Assembly: GCA_041745515.1 (NCBI GenBank)
Contig: JBGTIU010000159.1
Location: 1 to 20,739 of the forward strand
DNA: 20,739 nucleotides
Origin: JAKFWF01 sp041745515
GTDB taxonomy: Bacteria; Pseudomonadota; Alphaproteobacteria; Rhizobiales; Hyphomicrobiaceae
Reading direction: 5' to 3'
Positions 1-7,094 of the stretch are shown one piece after another. Under the pieces are notes generated by a model. The model ran no database searches, was not told where the DNA came from, and saw nothing but the letters and a program-made list of their open reading frames with translations. The position numbers were made by a program, and so were the translations under genes. The first letter of the stretch is position 1, and the number at the start of each line of letters is the position of its first letter.

Positions 1-998
1 TCGGCGCCAACGAAAGCGTATTCGGCCCGTCGCCGAAGGCGATCGCGGCCATGGCGCAAGCCGCTGCCGGCGCGTGGATGTACGGCGACCCCGAGAACCA
101 CGAGTTGAAGGACGCGATCGCGCGAGCCCACGGCGTTGCGCCCGAAAACGTCATGGTCGGCGAAGGCATCGACGGCTTGCTCGGCTACACGGTGCGGCTG
201 TTCATCGACCCGGGCAGCGTGGTCGTGACCTCGCGTGGCGCCTACCCGACGTTCAATTTTCACGTGACTGGGTATGGCGGACGGCTCGCCTTTGCGGCCT
301 ACACAGGTGACCGCGAAGACCCGGAGGCGTTGCTCGATCTGGCGCGGACAGAGCAGGCGCGTATGATCTTTTTCGCCAACCCCGATAACCCGATGGGCTC
401 GTGGTGGAGCGCGGGCGACGTGCAGCGCATGATCGAGCGTTTGCCGGCTGGCACGGTGTTGTGTCTCGACGAGGCCTACGGGGATTTCGCGCCCTCTGGT
501 GTGCTGCCGGAGTTGGATCTGTCGAACCCGCAGGTGCTCCGCTTCCGCACGTTCTCAAAAGCCTATGGAATGGCAGGCGCTCGCGTCGGCTATGTGCTGG
601 GTGAAGCTCAGGTCATCAAGAGCTACGACAAGATTCGAAACCACTTCGGCATGACGCGTATCGCCCAGGCTGGTGCGCTCGCGGCGCTCGCCGATCAGGA
701 GCATTTGACGAGAGTGATTGCTGACGTTGCCGCCGCGAAGACGCGCATCGGCGAGATCGCGGCGATGCACGACCTCGCGGCACTGCCATCGGCTACCAAT
801 TTCGTGGCCATCGATTGCAAACGGGACGGTGCATACGCCAAGCGTGTTTTGACCGAGCTCGTCAAGCGCGACGTGTTCGTGCGGATGCCGGGCGTGACAC
901 CGCTTGACCGCTGCATTCGGGTCAGCGCAGGGCGACCCGCCGACCTCGACATCTTCGCCGCCGAACTGCCGCACGCACTCGAGTTGGCGGCGGGGTGA
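1..998 (+). CDS. HisC-like class I/II PLP aminotransferase, 5' end outside the window
   Basis: This is the C-terminal 331 residues of a fold-type I PLP aminotransferase of the histidinol-phosphate aminotransferase (HisC)-like group; the reading frame is open to the left edge from base 3. The first visible residues, ANESVFGPSP, match the NENPFGPSP substrate-binding stretch that lies about 30 residues from the N terminus in HisC, so only a short N-terminal piece is missing and the Met at 51 is internal. Further on are the WMYGDPE cofactor-pocket segment, FANPDNPMG, the LDEAYGDF aspartate motif that contacts the pyridine nitrogen, the FRTFSKAYGMAGARVGY motif with the Schiff-base lysine, and the late RVSAG arginine that usually binds the substrate carboxylate. 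Substrate cannot be read from the sequence: HisC proper, an aromatic aminotransferase or another amino donor are all possible, and no his genes are nearby. It converges with the crotonase gene, 47 bp away. Confidence 0.9.
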   Translation, partial: GANESVFGPSPKAIAAMAQAAAGAWMYGDPENHELKDAIARAHGVAPENVMVGEGIDGLLGYTVRLFIDPGSVVVTSRGAYPTFNFHVTGYGGRLAFAAYTGDREDPEALLDLARTEQARMIFFANPDNPMGSWWSAGDVQRMIERLPAGTVLCLDEAYGDFAPSGVLPELDLSNPQVLRFRTFSKAYGMAGARVGYVLGEAQVIKSYDKIRNHFGMTRIAQAGALAALADQEHLTRVIADVAAAKTRIGEIAAMHDLAALPSATNFVAIDCKRDGAYAKRVLTELVKRDVFVRMPGVTPLDRCIRVSAGRPADLDIFAAELPHALELAAG

Positions 999-1045
999 GG
1001 TGGTTTATATCGGTGACCCAAAATATCTACGATAATGACTAAGCA

Positions 1046-1831
1046 CTACCTCCACCTCGCATCGCGCTTCTCAGCGAAGGAGGCGAGGCCTTCCTGGGCT
1101 TCCGCTGATTGGCGTTTGGCAGAGTGCGCCTCTATCAGCCCGGCCATGACACCGCCGCCGACCTTGCCAAACGCATGATCGAGCGCACAAGCCTTGGTCT
1201 CGGCGATGGCTTGCGGACCGTTCTGTAGCAGCGAAGCGACGATCTCTTCGCCGCGCGCATCGAGTTTGTCGGGCGTCACGACCTCGTGCACCAGCCCGAT
1301 GCGCCGCGCTTCCTCCGCGTCGAATCGCTCGGCGGTCAGTGCGTAGCGGCGAAGCTGGCGCACACCGATGGCGTCGGCGAGCTGCGGAATGATGATCGCG
1401 GCGGTCAGGCCCCATCGCACTTCGGAGATAGCAAACTTGGCGTTGTCTGCCGCGATGACAACATCGGCGGCCGCGATCAGACCGGTGCCGCCGCCGACGC
1501 AGAAGCCCTGAACTAATGCTACAGTCGGCACGGGCAGCCGGTTGAACCGGTCGACCGCCTCGGCGGTGCGGCGCGAAGCCTTGTCGTTCTCGGCCGCGGT
1601 CGAATCCCTGACAGCGTTCAGCCATTTGAGGTCGGCGCCCGCCTGGAACTGCTTGCCTGCGCCGACCACAACCACCACCCGCAACGCCGGCTTTGCGTCG
1701 AGGTCTTCAATGGCTGCATGCAGACCCTCGATCAGCGCGCCGTCGTAGGCATTGCCGACTGCGGGCCGGTTGAGCGTAACGCGGGCGACGCCACGCTCAT
1801 CGAGCGACCACAGGACCGGATTGTTTGACAT
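1046..1831 (-). CDS. Enoyl-CoA hydratase/isomerase (crotonase) family protein
   Basis: A 261-residue crotonase-fold enzyme, the usual length for the family, expected to act on an acyl-CoA in the cytoplasm. Oxyanion-hole segments are visible at AGADLKWL (residues 64-71) and GFCVGGGTGL (109-118). In rat mitochondrial enoyl-CoA hydratase the two catalytic glutamates are 20 residues apart (GGGCELA and QPE). Here the second is kept (Glu137 in ISEVRWG) but the first position is Gly117. Classical syn-hydration by two glutamates is therefore doubtful, and an isomerase, hydrolase or a methylglutaconyl-type hydratase-like activity is equally possible. The start at 1831 has a weak GGAAA about 9 bases upstream. 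It is monocistronic, convergent with the aminotransferase and divergent from the L,D-transpeptidase. Confidence 0.9.
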   Translation of the reverse strand: MSNNPVLWSLDERGVARVTLNRPAVGNAYDGALIEGLHAAIEDLDAKPALRVVVVVGAGKQFQAGADLKWLNAVRDSTAAENDKASRRTAEAVDRFNRLPVPTVALVQGFCVGGGTGLIAAADVVIAADNAKFAISEVRWGLTAAIIIPQLADAIGVRQLRRYALTAERFDAEEARRIGLVHEVVTPDKLDARGEEIVASLLQNGPQAIAETKACALDHAFGKVGGGVMAGLIEAHSAKRQSAEAQEGLASFAEKRDARWR

Positions 1832-2162
1832 AAGCCTGATTTCCAGGTGGTGTAGATTGGAGGCGGTACTGCGACGTTAAGTCCAATTGGAGCCGGCGAC
1901 AACGGCTGGCCGGCGCTGCTGCCGTCGATCACATTCCGATGATCTGGACCTGAGATGTCGCGGCAGCCTTCCGACTCTGCGATAAACAGCGACTTTGAGT
2001 GGTGCAGACGTGCGTCACCGATCAGCACGAATGCATCTGGCGGGTAGCTCCGAAGCGCCGCCGCTGTTACACGGTCTTGGTTTCGCCAATCTGTCGCCGC
2101 ACTTAGGCGCGCGCAGCCTGAGCCTGCCCGAAATGCTTACCAGACAAACGGAATAGACCTTA
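1832..2162. other. 331-bp divergent intergenic region with no supported gene
   Basis: This is the longest stretch without a supported gene, lying between the divergent starts of the crotonase and the L,D-transpeptidase. Open frames exist on the minus strand (for example 2028 down to 1732) but their translations are Arg/Ser/Pro-rich, lack recognisable motifs and run into the crotonase gene in the wrong frame. I found no convincing -35/-10 pair with 16-18 bp spacing on either strand and no strong hairpin. It presumably carries the two divergent promoters. Confidence 0.5.
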
Positions 2163-3527
2163 ATGGCGACACGACCAACCAAGGCCAAATGGCCGACCCG
2201 CCGCGGCGTCGTGACTGGCTTGGCTGCTATGGGGCTTGGCGCCGGCACGGCGCATGCGCAAGGTTCGAGCTGGTGGGATGGCCTGCCGGGCTTCGGACGC
2301 GGCAGCACCGGCAACAATTCCGTGCGGGAAGCGTCCGCAGACAAACCAGAGCGCGCGGTCGAAGCCCTCAACGACCTGCGGATTGACCCGGCCCCCTGGC
2401 GCAGCGATCAGATGGTCGATAACATCGAAGCGGCCATCGCGCGCTATCAGCAGATCGTGGCTCGCGGCGGCTGGCCGCTCGTTCCCAAGGGGCGACTGCT
2501 GCGCGCGGGAGATGCCGATGACGAGCGTGTGCCTATTCTGCGCAAGCGCCTTCTGATGAGCGGCGAACTCAGGACGGGCGGCGTATCCGAGAGTAGCTAC
2601 CGATTCGACGATGCACTCGAAACCGGCGTGCGCAATTTCCAGGAGCGCCACGGCTTGCGAGTCACTGGCCGGGCAGAGCAGTCGACACTCGCCCAGTTGA
2701 ATATTTCGGCGAGCGCGCGGCTCGAGCAACTGAGACTCAACCAGCGCCGAATCCGCGAACTGCTGCAGACCAGGGTCGAGGATCGCTACGTGCTGGTCAA
2801 TCCGGCGGCGTTCCAGCTCGAGGCCGTCGAAGGCTATGAGGTGCGCCAACGCCATCGCGTCATCGTCGGCAAGCCTGAGCGACAGACGCCGGTCATCAAG
2901 GCGACGATTCGCGCACTCAATTTCTTCCCGTACTGGAACGTGCCTGAGAGCGTCGCCACGCTGGATTTGATCCCGCGACTCAAGAAAGAGCCAGAATACC
3001 TCACGAAGGAGCTAATTCGGGCGTTCAACGGCTTCAAGGGTCAGGAACTCGACCCGATGGGTGTCGATTGGAACAAGGCCGACGGAAAGATAGTCAAATT
3101 CCGGCAGGACCCCGGTCCGCAGAACGCGCTCGGGCTGGTACGCATCGACATGCCGAATGCCGAGACCGTCTACATGCACGACACGCCGCTGAAGCCGCTG
3201 TTCAATCAACGGTCGCGGCCATTCTCGGCTGGCTGCGTGCGGGTGCAGGATGTGATGAAGCTGGTCGAGTGGATCGCGCGCTACGAGGTCGGCTGGGATA
3301 AGCCCGGCCGCGCCGACGATGTGGTGGCGGCGGGCCAGCCCCTCGACGTGACGCTGACGCGGCCTTTGCCGGTGTATTTCACTTACATCACGGCGTGGGC
3401 CGAGTCGGATGGCCGCATCGAGTTCCGCCCGGACGTCTATGGCCGCGATGGCGCCAAGGATCTGGTCGGCGAGCGCGATCCCGACGCCGCCCCGCCACCG
3501 TCGCAGTTGCAGGCGCTGGCGCCGTAG
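2163..3527 (+). CDS. Exported L,D-transpeptidase (YcbB/LdtD-like) with peptidoglycan-binding domain
   Basis: A 454-residue murein L,D-transpeptidase, expected to form 3-3 cross-links in periplasmic peptidoglycan. The N terminus has a twin-arginine-like signal: T-R13-R14-G-V-V followed by a hydrophobic stretch and an AHA-Q cleavage site near residue 32. A scaffold region follows, then a peptidoglycan-binding type 1 segment (about 148-180, with FDDALETGVRNFQERHGL). The YkuD catalytic domain spans roughly 205-395, with His339 in YMHDTP and the nucleophile Cys358 in FSAGCVRV. E. coli YcbB is about 615 residues, so this is a compact relative. The C terminus is Pro/Ala-rich. The start is poorly defended by a ribosome-binding site, but it gives a complete signal peptide. 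The stop lies 3 bp from the convergent ketopantoate-reductase-like gene. Confidence 0.92.
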   Translation: MATRPTKAKWPTRRGVVTGLAAMGLGAGTAHAQGSSWWDGLPGFGRGSTGNNSVREASADKPERAVEALNDLRIDPAPWRSDQMVDNIEAAIARYQQIVARGGWPLVPKGRLLRAGDADDERVPILRKRLLMSGELRTGGVSESSYRFDDALETGVRNFQERHGLRVTGRAEQSTLAQLNISASARLEQLRLNQRRIRELLQTRVEDRYVLVNPAAFQLEAVEGYEVRQRHRVIVGKPERQTPVIKATIRALNFFPYWNVPESVATLDLIPRLKKEPEYLTKELIRAFNGFKGQELDPMGVDWNKADGKIVKFRQDPGPQNALGLVRIDMPNAETVYMHDTPLKPLFNQRSRPFSAGCVRVQDVMKLVEWIARYEVGWDKPGRADDVVAAGQPLDVTLTRPLPVYFTYITAWAESDGRIEFRPDVYGRDGAKDLVGERDPDAAPPPSQLQALAP

Positions 3528-3530
3528 GGG

Positions 3531-4469
3531 CTATGTTCGACCCTTGGTGTCGAACCCCGACTCTTTCGAGCGCAGCAGGGCGACGACCACGTCGTTGACC
3601 GGCGTCGGCTCGCCGATGGCAGCACCTTCGCGGCAGATGGCGCCGTTGATGTTGTCGACCTCAGCACGGCGGCCGGCCATGTGATCGAGCAGCATTGAGG
3701 GCCTGGCGCCTGAGATCTTCTGCCCGAACGCCCGCACGTAGGCGACCGGATCATCGAAATCGAGCATGATGCCTTTGCGGCGCGCGACGTTGAAGGCTTC
3801 CGTCGCGCAGGCCGAGGCGATCTTCCAGGCATCGGGATTGGCTTGCACCTCGCCGACCCGCAGGCCGGTCAGGGCACACGGCCCCGAATAGGTTGTATTG
3901 CAGATCAGCTTTTCCCAGATCATCTTGTTGATGTCGTCGAACGCAAGCACCTTGAATGACCCCGAGCGCCAGACTTCGGCAACCTGCTCCAGCCGCGCCG
4001 TCATTCCGCCGTTCATTTCGCCGAGGCGCAGGAATTCCATGCCGTTGTGATGCGCGTGGCCGGGACCTTTCATGGAGGCGCCAAAGCCGCCGACCACGCC
4101 GACCATGATGCGCTTTGACCCGACCACAGCCGCAACTTTCTCCGCTGAGCCGAGACCGTTCTGGATCGTCAGGATCGGCGCATCCGGCTTCGCCATGCCG
4201 AGCGCGGCGTGGGCCGCCGGTGTCACACCGTCGTACTTCGTCGCGATGATGACGAGGTCGCAGTCCCTGACATCGGCTGGGTTCGTTGTGGCGTTCAGCT
4301 TGACGGTGCGGTCGCCGCTGGCACCCTCGACTCGCAAGCCGCTCGCATTGATGGCGGCAACGTGTTCGCCCCAAGTGTCGACTGCCCAGACCTCATGCTT
4401 GCCGTGATCGCTCAGGAGTGCGGCATAAACCGAACCCATGGCGCCGATGCCGATGATCCCGATTTTCAT
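3531..4469 (-). CDS. 2-dehydropantoate 2-reductase family protein (ketopantoate reductase-like)
   Basis: A 312-residue NAD(P)H-dependent reductase of the ApbA/PanE family. Proteins of this family reduce 2-dehydropantoate to pantoate in coenzyme A synthesis, but many paralogues act on other 2-keto acids. Visible features are the N-terminal Rossmann loop GIGAMG (residues 7-12), the central IQNGLG, the catalytic-lysine helix in WEKLICNTTYSGPCALTG and the C-terminal SMLLDHMAGRRAEVDNINGA typical of the family. I chose the Met at 4469 because it starts directly before the Rossmann strand (MKIGIIG) and because its ATG overlaps the YdcF stop codon as ATGA, indicating translational coupling. A longer frame reaching 4652 lies inside ydcF and is rejected. 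It is the last gene of the thiolase-YdcF-reductase operon. Being panE proper is uncertain. Confidence 0.88.
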   Translation of the reverse strand: MKIGIIGIGAMGSVYAALLSDHGKHEVWAVDTWGEHVAAINASGLRVEGASGDRTVKLNATTNPADVRDCDLVIIATKYDGVTPAAHAALGMAKPDAPILTIQNGLGSAEKVAAVVGSKRIMVGVVGGFGASMKGPGHAHHNGMEFLRLGEMNGGMTARLEQVAEVWRSGSFKVLAFDDINKMIWEKLICNTTYSGPCALTGLRVGEVQANPDAWKIASACATEAFNVARRKGIMLDFDDPVAYVRAFGQKISGARPSMLLDHMAGRRAEVDNINGAICREGAAIGEPTPVNDVVVALLRSKESGFDTKGRT

Positions 4470-5320
4470 GACATAGGTCCTGTTGCGGCACTGTCGAGTT
4501 GCGCGGCCATTGTCGATGCTGGCCCTGGCCATAGCGTATCGGTCCAACCGCGGAGCCAATAGGCCAGCAGGCCAATATACTCCTTGCAGGCGGTGTCCAT
4601 GCGGCGCAATCCGTTGTCGAGACTGTTGGAAGGCACGATCGCGTCGCCCCATCCCGCCGCGCGATAGTCTGTCGGCCAGCCGATGACCGCGAAGCCCGCT
4701 TTACGAAAAGTTCCAACTGAGCGCGGCATGTGGAATGCAGATGTGACGAGCAGCCAACGCTCGTCTGGTTTCGGCTGAACCAACGTCTTCGTCATAACCG
4801 CGTTCTCGATCGTGTTTCTCGAACGGTCTTCGAGAACCATCCTAGCCCGTTCAATCCCTGCCGCGACGAGAAATTCCCCAACTTCCGCCGCCGCAGTCTC
4901 GCCTTCGCCGATCAGTGTTCCCGCACCCCCGGTAAATACAACGCGCGCTTGCGGAAAGCGATGTGCCAGCAGCAATGCATCGGTCAATCGATCGCCTGCC
5001 TCGTTCAGCGATAGGGTTCCGCGTGCGGCAGTAATGCGACCCTCTTCCAGACCGCCCAGCACGATGATGCCTGCAACGCTGCTTCCAAGACTTGCCAACG
5101 CTGGCCGGGGAAACCGCTGCTCCAAGGGCAGGATCAGGATGGTGCCGAGCTGCGACAGTCCGAAAATCAGAAGCGCCGCAACGCCGGCGACCGATAATCG
5201 GCGCCCGAGCCAATGGAACCGTGGTTTGGCAGAAAGCAGAAGTCCGGCAATCAGCAGCAGAATGCATAAGCTCGATGGCTGGATCAGGAAAAAGCCGAGC
5301 TTGGACAGGGCATAGAACAT
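4466..5320 (-). CDS. YdcF family membrane protein (DUF218/ElyC-like)
   Basis: A 284-residue inner-membrane protein. Two N-terminal hydrophobic segments (about residues 15-31 and 43-66) precede a DUF218 domain. That domain starts at GIIVLGG (about residue 84) and continues with FTGGAG, a NTIENA acidic/asparagine motif and LLVTSAFHMPRS. This order is characteristic of the YdcF/SanA/ElyC group; ElyC and SanA influence cell-envelope integrity in E. coli, but the biochemical role of most members is unknown. The start follows the thiolase stop by only 4 bp, with AGGT close to the ATG, and its stop overlaps the next start as ATGA. Translation of this gene is therefore probably coupled on both sides. 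What an envelope protein does between a thiolase and a ketopantoate-reductase-like enzyme is not evident. Confidence 0.88.
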   Translation of the reverse strand: MFYALSKLGFFLIQPSSLCILLLIAGLLLSAKPRFHWLGRRLSVAGVAALLIFGLSQLGTILILPLEQRFPRPALASLGSSVAGIIVLGGLEEGRITAARGTLSLNEAGDRLTDALLLAHRFPQARVVFTGGAGTLIGEGETAAAEVGEFLVAAGIERARMVLEDRSRNTIENAVMTKTLVQPKPDERWLLVTSAFHMPRSVGTFRKAGFAVIGWPTDYRAAGWGDAIVPSNSLDNGLRRMDTACKEYIGLLAYWLRGWTDTLWPGPASTMAAQLDSAATGPMS

Positions 5321-5324
5321 TACC

Positions 5325-6521
5325 TCAGATCATGCGCTCGATTGCGACGGCAGTTGCTTCGCCGCCGCCGATGCAGAGCGACGCGACGCCCCGGCTCTTG
5401 CCGTGCTTGGCCAGTGCCGACAACAGCGTGACAATGATGCGGGTGCCGGATGCGCCAACCGGGTGGCCGAGCGCACAGGCGCCGCCGTGGACGTTGACCT
5501 TGTCGTGCGGCAGGGCGAGATCGCGCATCGCGGCCATCGTCACCACGGCGAAAGCTTCGTTGATCTCGAAGAGATCGACATCTTGGGCCGACCAGCCGGT
5601 CTCCTCAAGCAGCTTCTTCATCGCGAACACCGGTGCGGTGGTGAACCAGGCCGGCGCCTGGGCGAAACCGGCGACGCCCTTGATGCTGGCCAGCGGTTGC
5701 AGCTTGCGCCGCTTGGCTTCCGAAGCGCGCATCAAGATGACGGCCGCTGCTCCGTCCGATATCGAGGACGAATTGGCGGGCGTCACCGTGCCGTCGGCCC
5801 GGAATGCCGGCTTCAGTTTGGGGATCTTCAAAGGGTCCGCGGTGAACGGCTGTTCGTCGCGGGTGACTTCGAGCGCCCCTTTGCGCCCATTGACGGTCAC
5901 GGCCGCGATCTCCTTGGCGAACGAGCCATCCTCGTTGGCACGCTTCGCTCGGCGGAGACTCTCGACGGCAAACGCATCCTGCAAATCTCTGGTAAACTGG
6001 TAGTGAGTCGCGGTGTCCTCGGCGTAGGTGCCCATCAAACGGCCCTTGTCGTAGGCGTCCTCGAGCCCGTCGACGAACATGTGGTCCATCACCTGCGCAT
6101 GCCCGAGCCGCGCGCCCGAGCGCATCTTTGGCAATAGGTAGGGCGCGTTCGACATGCTCTCCATGCCGCCGGCGACGATGACATCGCGCGGCCGCGCGTG
6201 CAGCGCGTCGTAGGCCTGCATCACGGTCTTCATGCCCGAGCCGCACATCTTATTGACGGTGGTGCAGGGCGCACTGTCGGGGATGCCGGCGTTGCGCGAC
6301 GCCTGCCGGGCGGGAGCCTGGCCGACGCCCGCTGGCAGCACGCAGCCCATCAGCACTTCCGTAATGTCGTCCGGTTTGACGCCCGCACGTTCCATGGCCG
6401 ACTTGATCGCGACACCGCCCAGCTCTGGCGCGGTGGCGCTGGCGAACGCGCCCTGGAAGCTGCCCACGGCGGTGCGCGCTGCTCCAACGATGACGATGGG
6501 GTCGTGTGAGTTTGCGGTCAT
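5325..6521 (-). CDS. Acetyl-CoA acetyltransferase (thiolase)
   Basis: A 398-residue type II thiolase, the usual length, that condenses two acetyl-CoA molecules to acetoacetyl-CoA or cleaves 3-ketoacyl-CoA. The nucleophilic cysteine is Cys93 (NKMCGSGMK). The His of the NEAF motif (ALGHPVG) is His353, and the second active-site cysteine is Cys383 (CIGGGEATA), so the catalytic set is complete. The start at 6521 was chosen over upstream codons because GGAG stands 9 bases before it and because MTANSHDPIVIVGAARTAVG aligns with normal thiolase N termini. It is the first gene of an operon with ydcF and the ketopantoate-reductase-like gene. No phaB or phaC lies nearby, so a role in polyhydroxybutyrate synthesis is not supported by context. 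Confidence 0.95.
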   Translation of the reverse strand: MTANSHDPIVIVGAARTAVGSFQGAFASATAPELGGVAIKSAMERAGVKPDDITEVLMGCVLPAGVGQAPARQASRNAGIPDSAPCTTVNKMCGSGMKTVMQAYDALHARPRDVIVAGGMESMSNAPYLLPKMRSGARLGHAQVMDHMFVDGLEDAYDKGRLMGTYAEDTATHYQFTRDLQDAFAVESLRRAKRANEDGSFAKEIAAVTVNGRKGALEVTRDEQPFTADPLKIPKLKPAFRADGTVTPANSSSISDGAAAVILMRASEAKRRKLQPLASIKGVAGFAQAPAWFTTAPVFAMKKLLEETGWSAQDVDLFEINEAFAVVTMAAMRDLALPHDKVNVHGGACALGHPVGASGTRIIVTLLSALAKHGKSRGVASLCIGGGEATAVAIERMI

Positions 6522-6567
6522 GTCACTTGGCTCCAGACGATCAGCCGTATGTCTATCAGGGAGCATG

Positions 6568-6582
6568 CCGCGATGTTCGCGG
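6568..6582. promoter_or_regulatory. Perfect palindrome upstream of the thiolase operon, candidate operator
   Basis: CCGCGA-TGT-TCGCGG is a perfect inverted repeat with 6-bp arms and a 3-bp centre, 46 bp upstream of the thiolase start. On the minus strand it abuts a -35-like TTGACC (complement of 6581-6586), a position typical of repressor sites. No good -10 box is found at 16-18 bp, so the promoter itself is not established. The binding protein is unknown. Confidence 0.3.
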
Positions 6583-6649
6583 TCAATGCCTGTGAACCTG
6601 TTGGCTGTCTGCGGCGACAAACAGTGCAGTTCGCCGGAGGGACAGAACC

Positions 6650-6727
6650 ATGATCAACTTGAGACTATCGCTGGTGTTCTTCACCACAGCCGGATTTCTG
6701 GCCCTGGCCGTCGTGGCGCAGGGGTAG
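6650..6727 (+). CDS. Probable 25-residue single-pass membrane protein
   Basis: A very short frame, ATG to TAG, encodes MINLRLSLVFFTTAGFLALA followed by VVAQG. It has a positively charged residue near the N terminus and then about 18 hydrophobic residues, enough for one membrane-spanning helix. It could also be a short uncleaved signal-anchor. The ATG is preceded by a strong ribosome-binding site, GGAGGG, 8 bases upstream, which is better than those of several long genes here. It lies between the divergent thiolase operon and the convergent DUF4236 gene and overlaps no other gene. I do not recognise a family. The risk of a chance frame is real at this length; the ribosome-binding site and the clean hydrophobic composition are the support. 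Confidence 0.45.
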   Translation: MINLRLSLVFFTTAGFLALAVVAQG

Positions 6728-6752
6728 GTGCCCATCGACGACGTTGCAGCCT

Positions 6753-7049
6753 TCAAAACACTTTCGGCTGCCACCAATGCAACGCGGCGATCACATGGGC
6801 CGGCGCAATCAGCCAGGCGATGCCGACGATGGCGATAAGTGCAACCAGCACCATGATGGCGAGGCCGTTCAGCGGGGCCTGATAGCTCAAGCCGGTGCCA
6901 GGGATGCCGAGTGTGACCGTTTTCTTGCCGCTGGTGCCGACGTTGACGGTCGCGCCGCGCCCGCCGATGCTCGTGCTGGCGCCGGACTTGCTCAAGTTCA
7001 CTTTAACGCCCGGAATAACGGAGATAATTTTTCGAAAGCGGAAGCCCAT
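6753..7049 (-). CDS. DUF4236 domain protein with C-terminal membrane helix
   Basis: A 98-residue protein. Residues 1-56 match DUF4236: the MGFRFRKIISVIPGVKVNLS start, then SKSGASTSIGGRGATVN, and the closing GIPGTGLSY. This small Gly/Ser-rich beta domain is common at the N terminus of bacterial proteins of unknown function. A hydrophobic segment (about residues 60-84) follows and would anchor the domain in the membrane, ending in a short HWWQPKVF tail. The start has GAGGA 7 bases upstream. It lies 45 bp after the HerA-like ATPase gene on the same strand and may be co-transcribed with it. The molecular role is unknown. Confidence 0.85.
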   Translation of the reverse strand: MGFRFRKIISVIPGVKVNLSKSGASTSIGGRGATVNVGTSGKKTVTLGIPGTGLSYQAPLNGLAIMVLVALIAIVGIAWLIAPAHVIAALHWWQPKVF

Positions 7050-7094
7050 GTTGTGTTCCTCGTCGTTGAAAAGCGGCCGCTGACAGGCCGAGCA

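Noticed and set aside
1..998. Naming the aminotransferase hisC
   Set aside because: The motifs fit the HisC-like group, but no histidine genes are nearby and the group includes several other activities.
995..1060. Inverted repeat GTGAGGTGG / CCACCTCGC between convergent genes, considered as a two-way terminator
   Set aside because: The loop would be 48 bases, one pair is a wobble, and both arms overlap coding ends, so it is likely chance.
1732..2028. Minus-strand frame of 98 codons in the crotonase/transpeptidase gap
   Set aside because: No ribosome-binding site or family motif; its second half runs into the crotonase gene in another frame.
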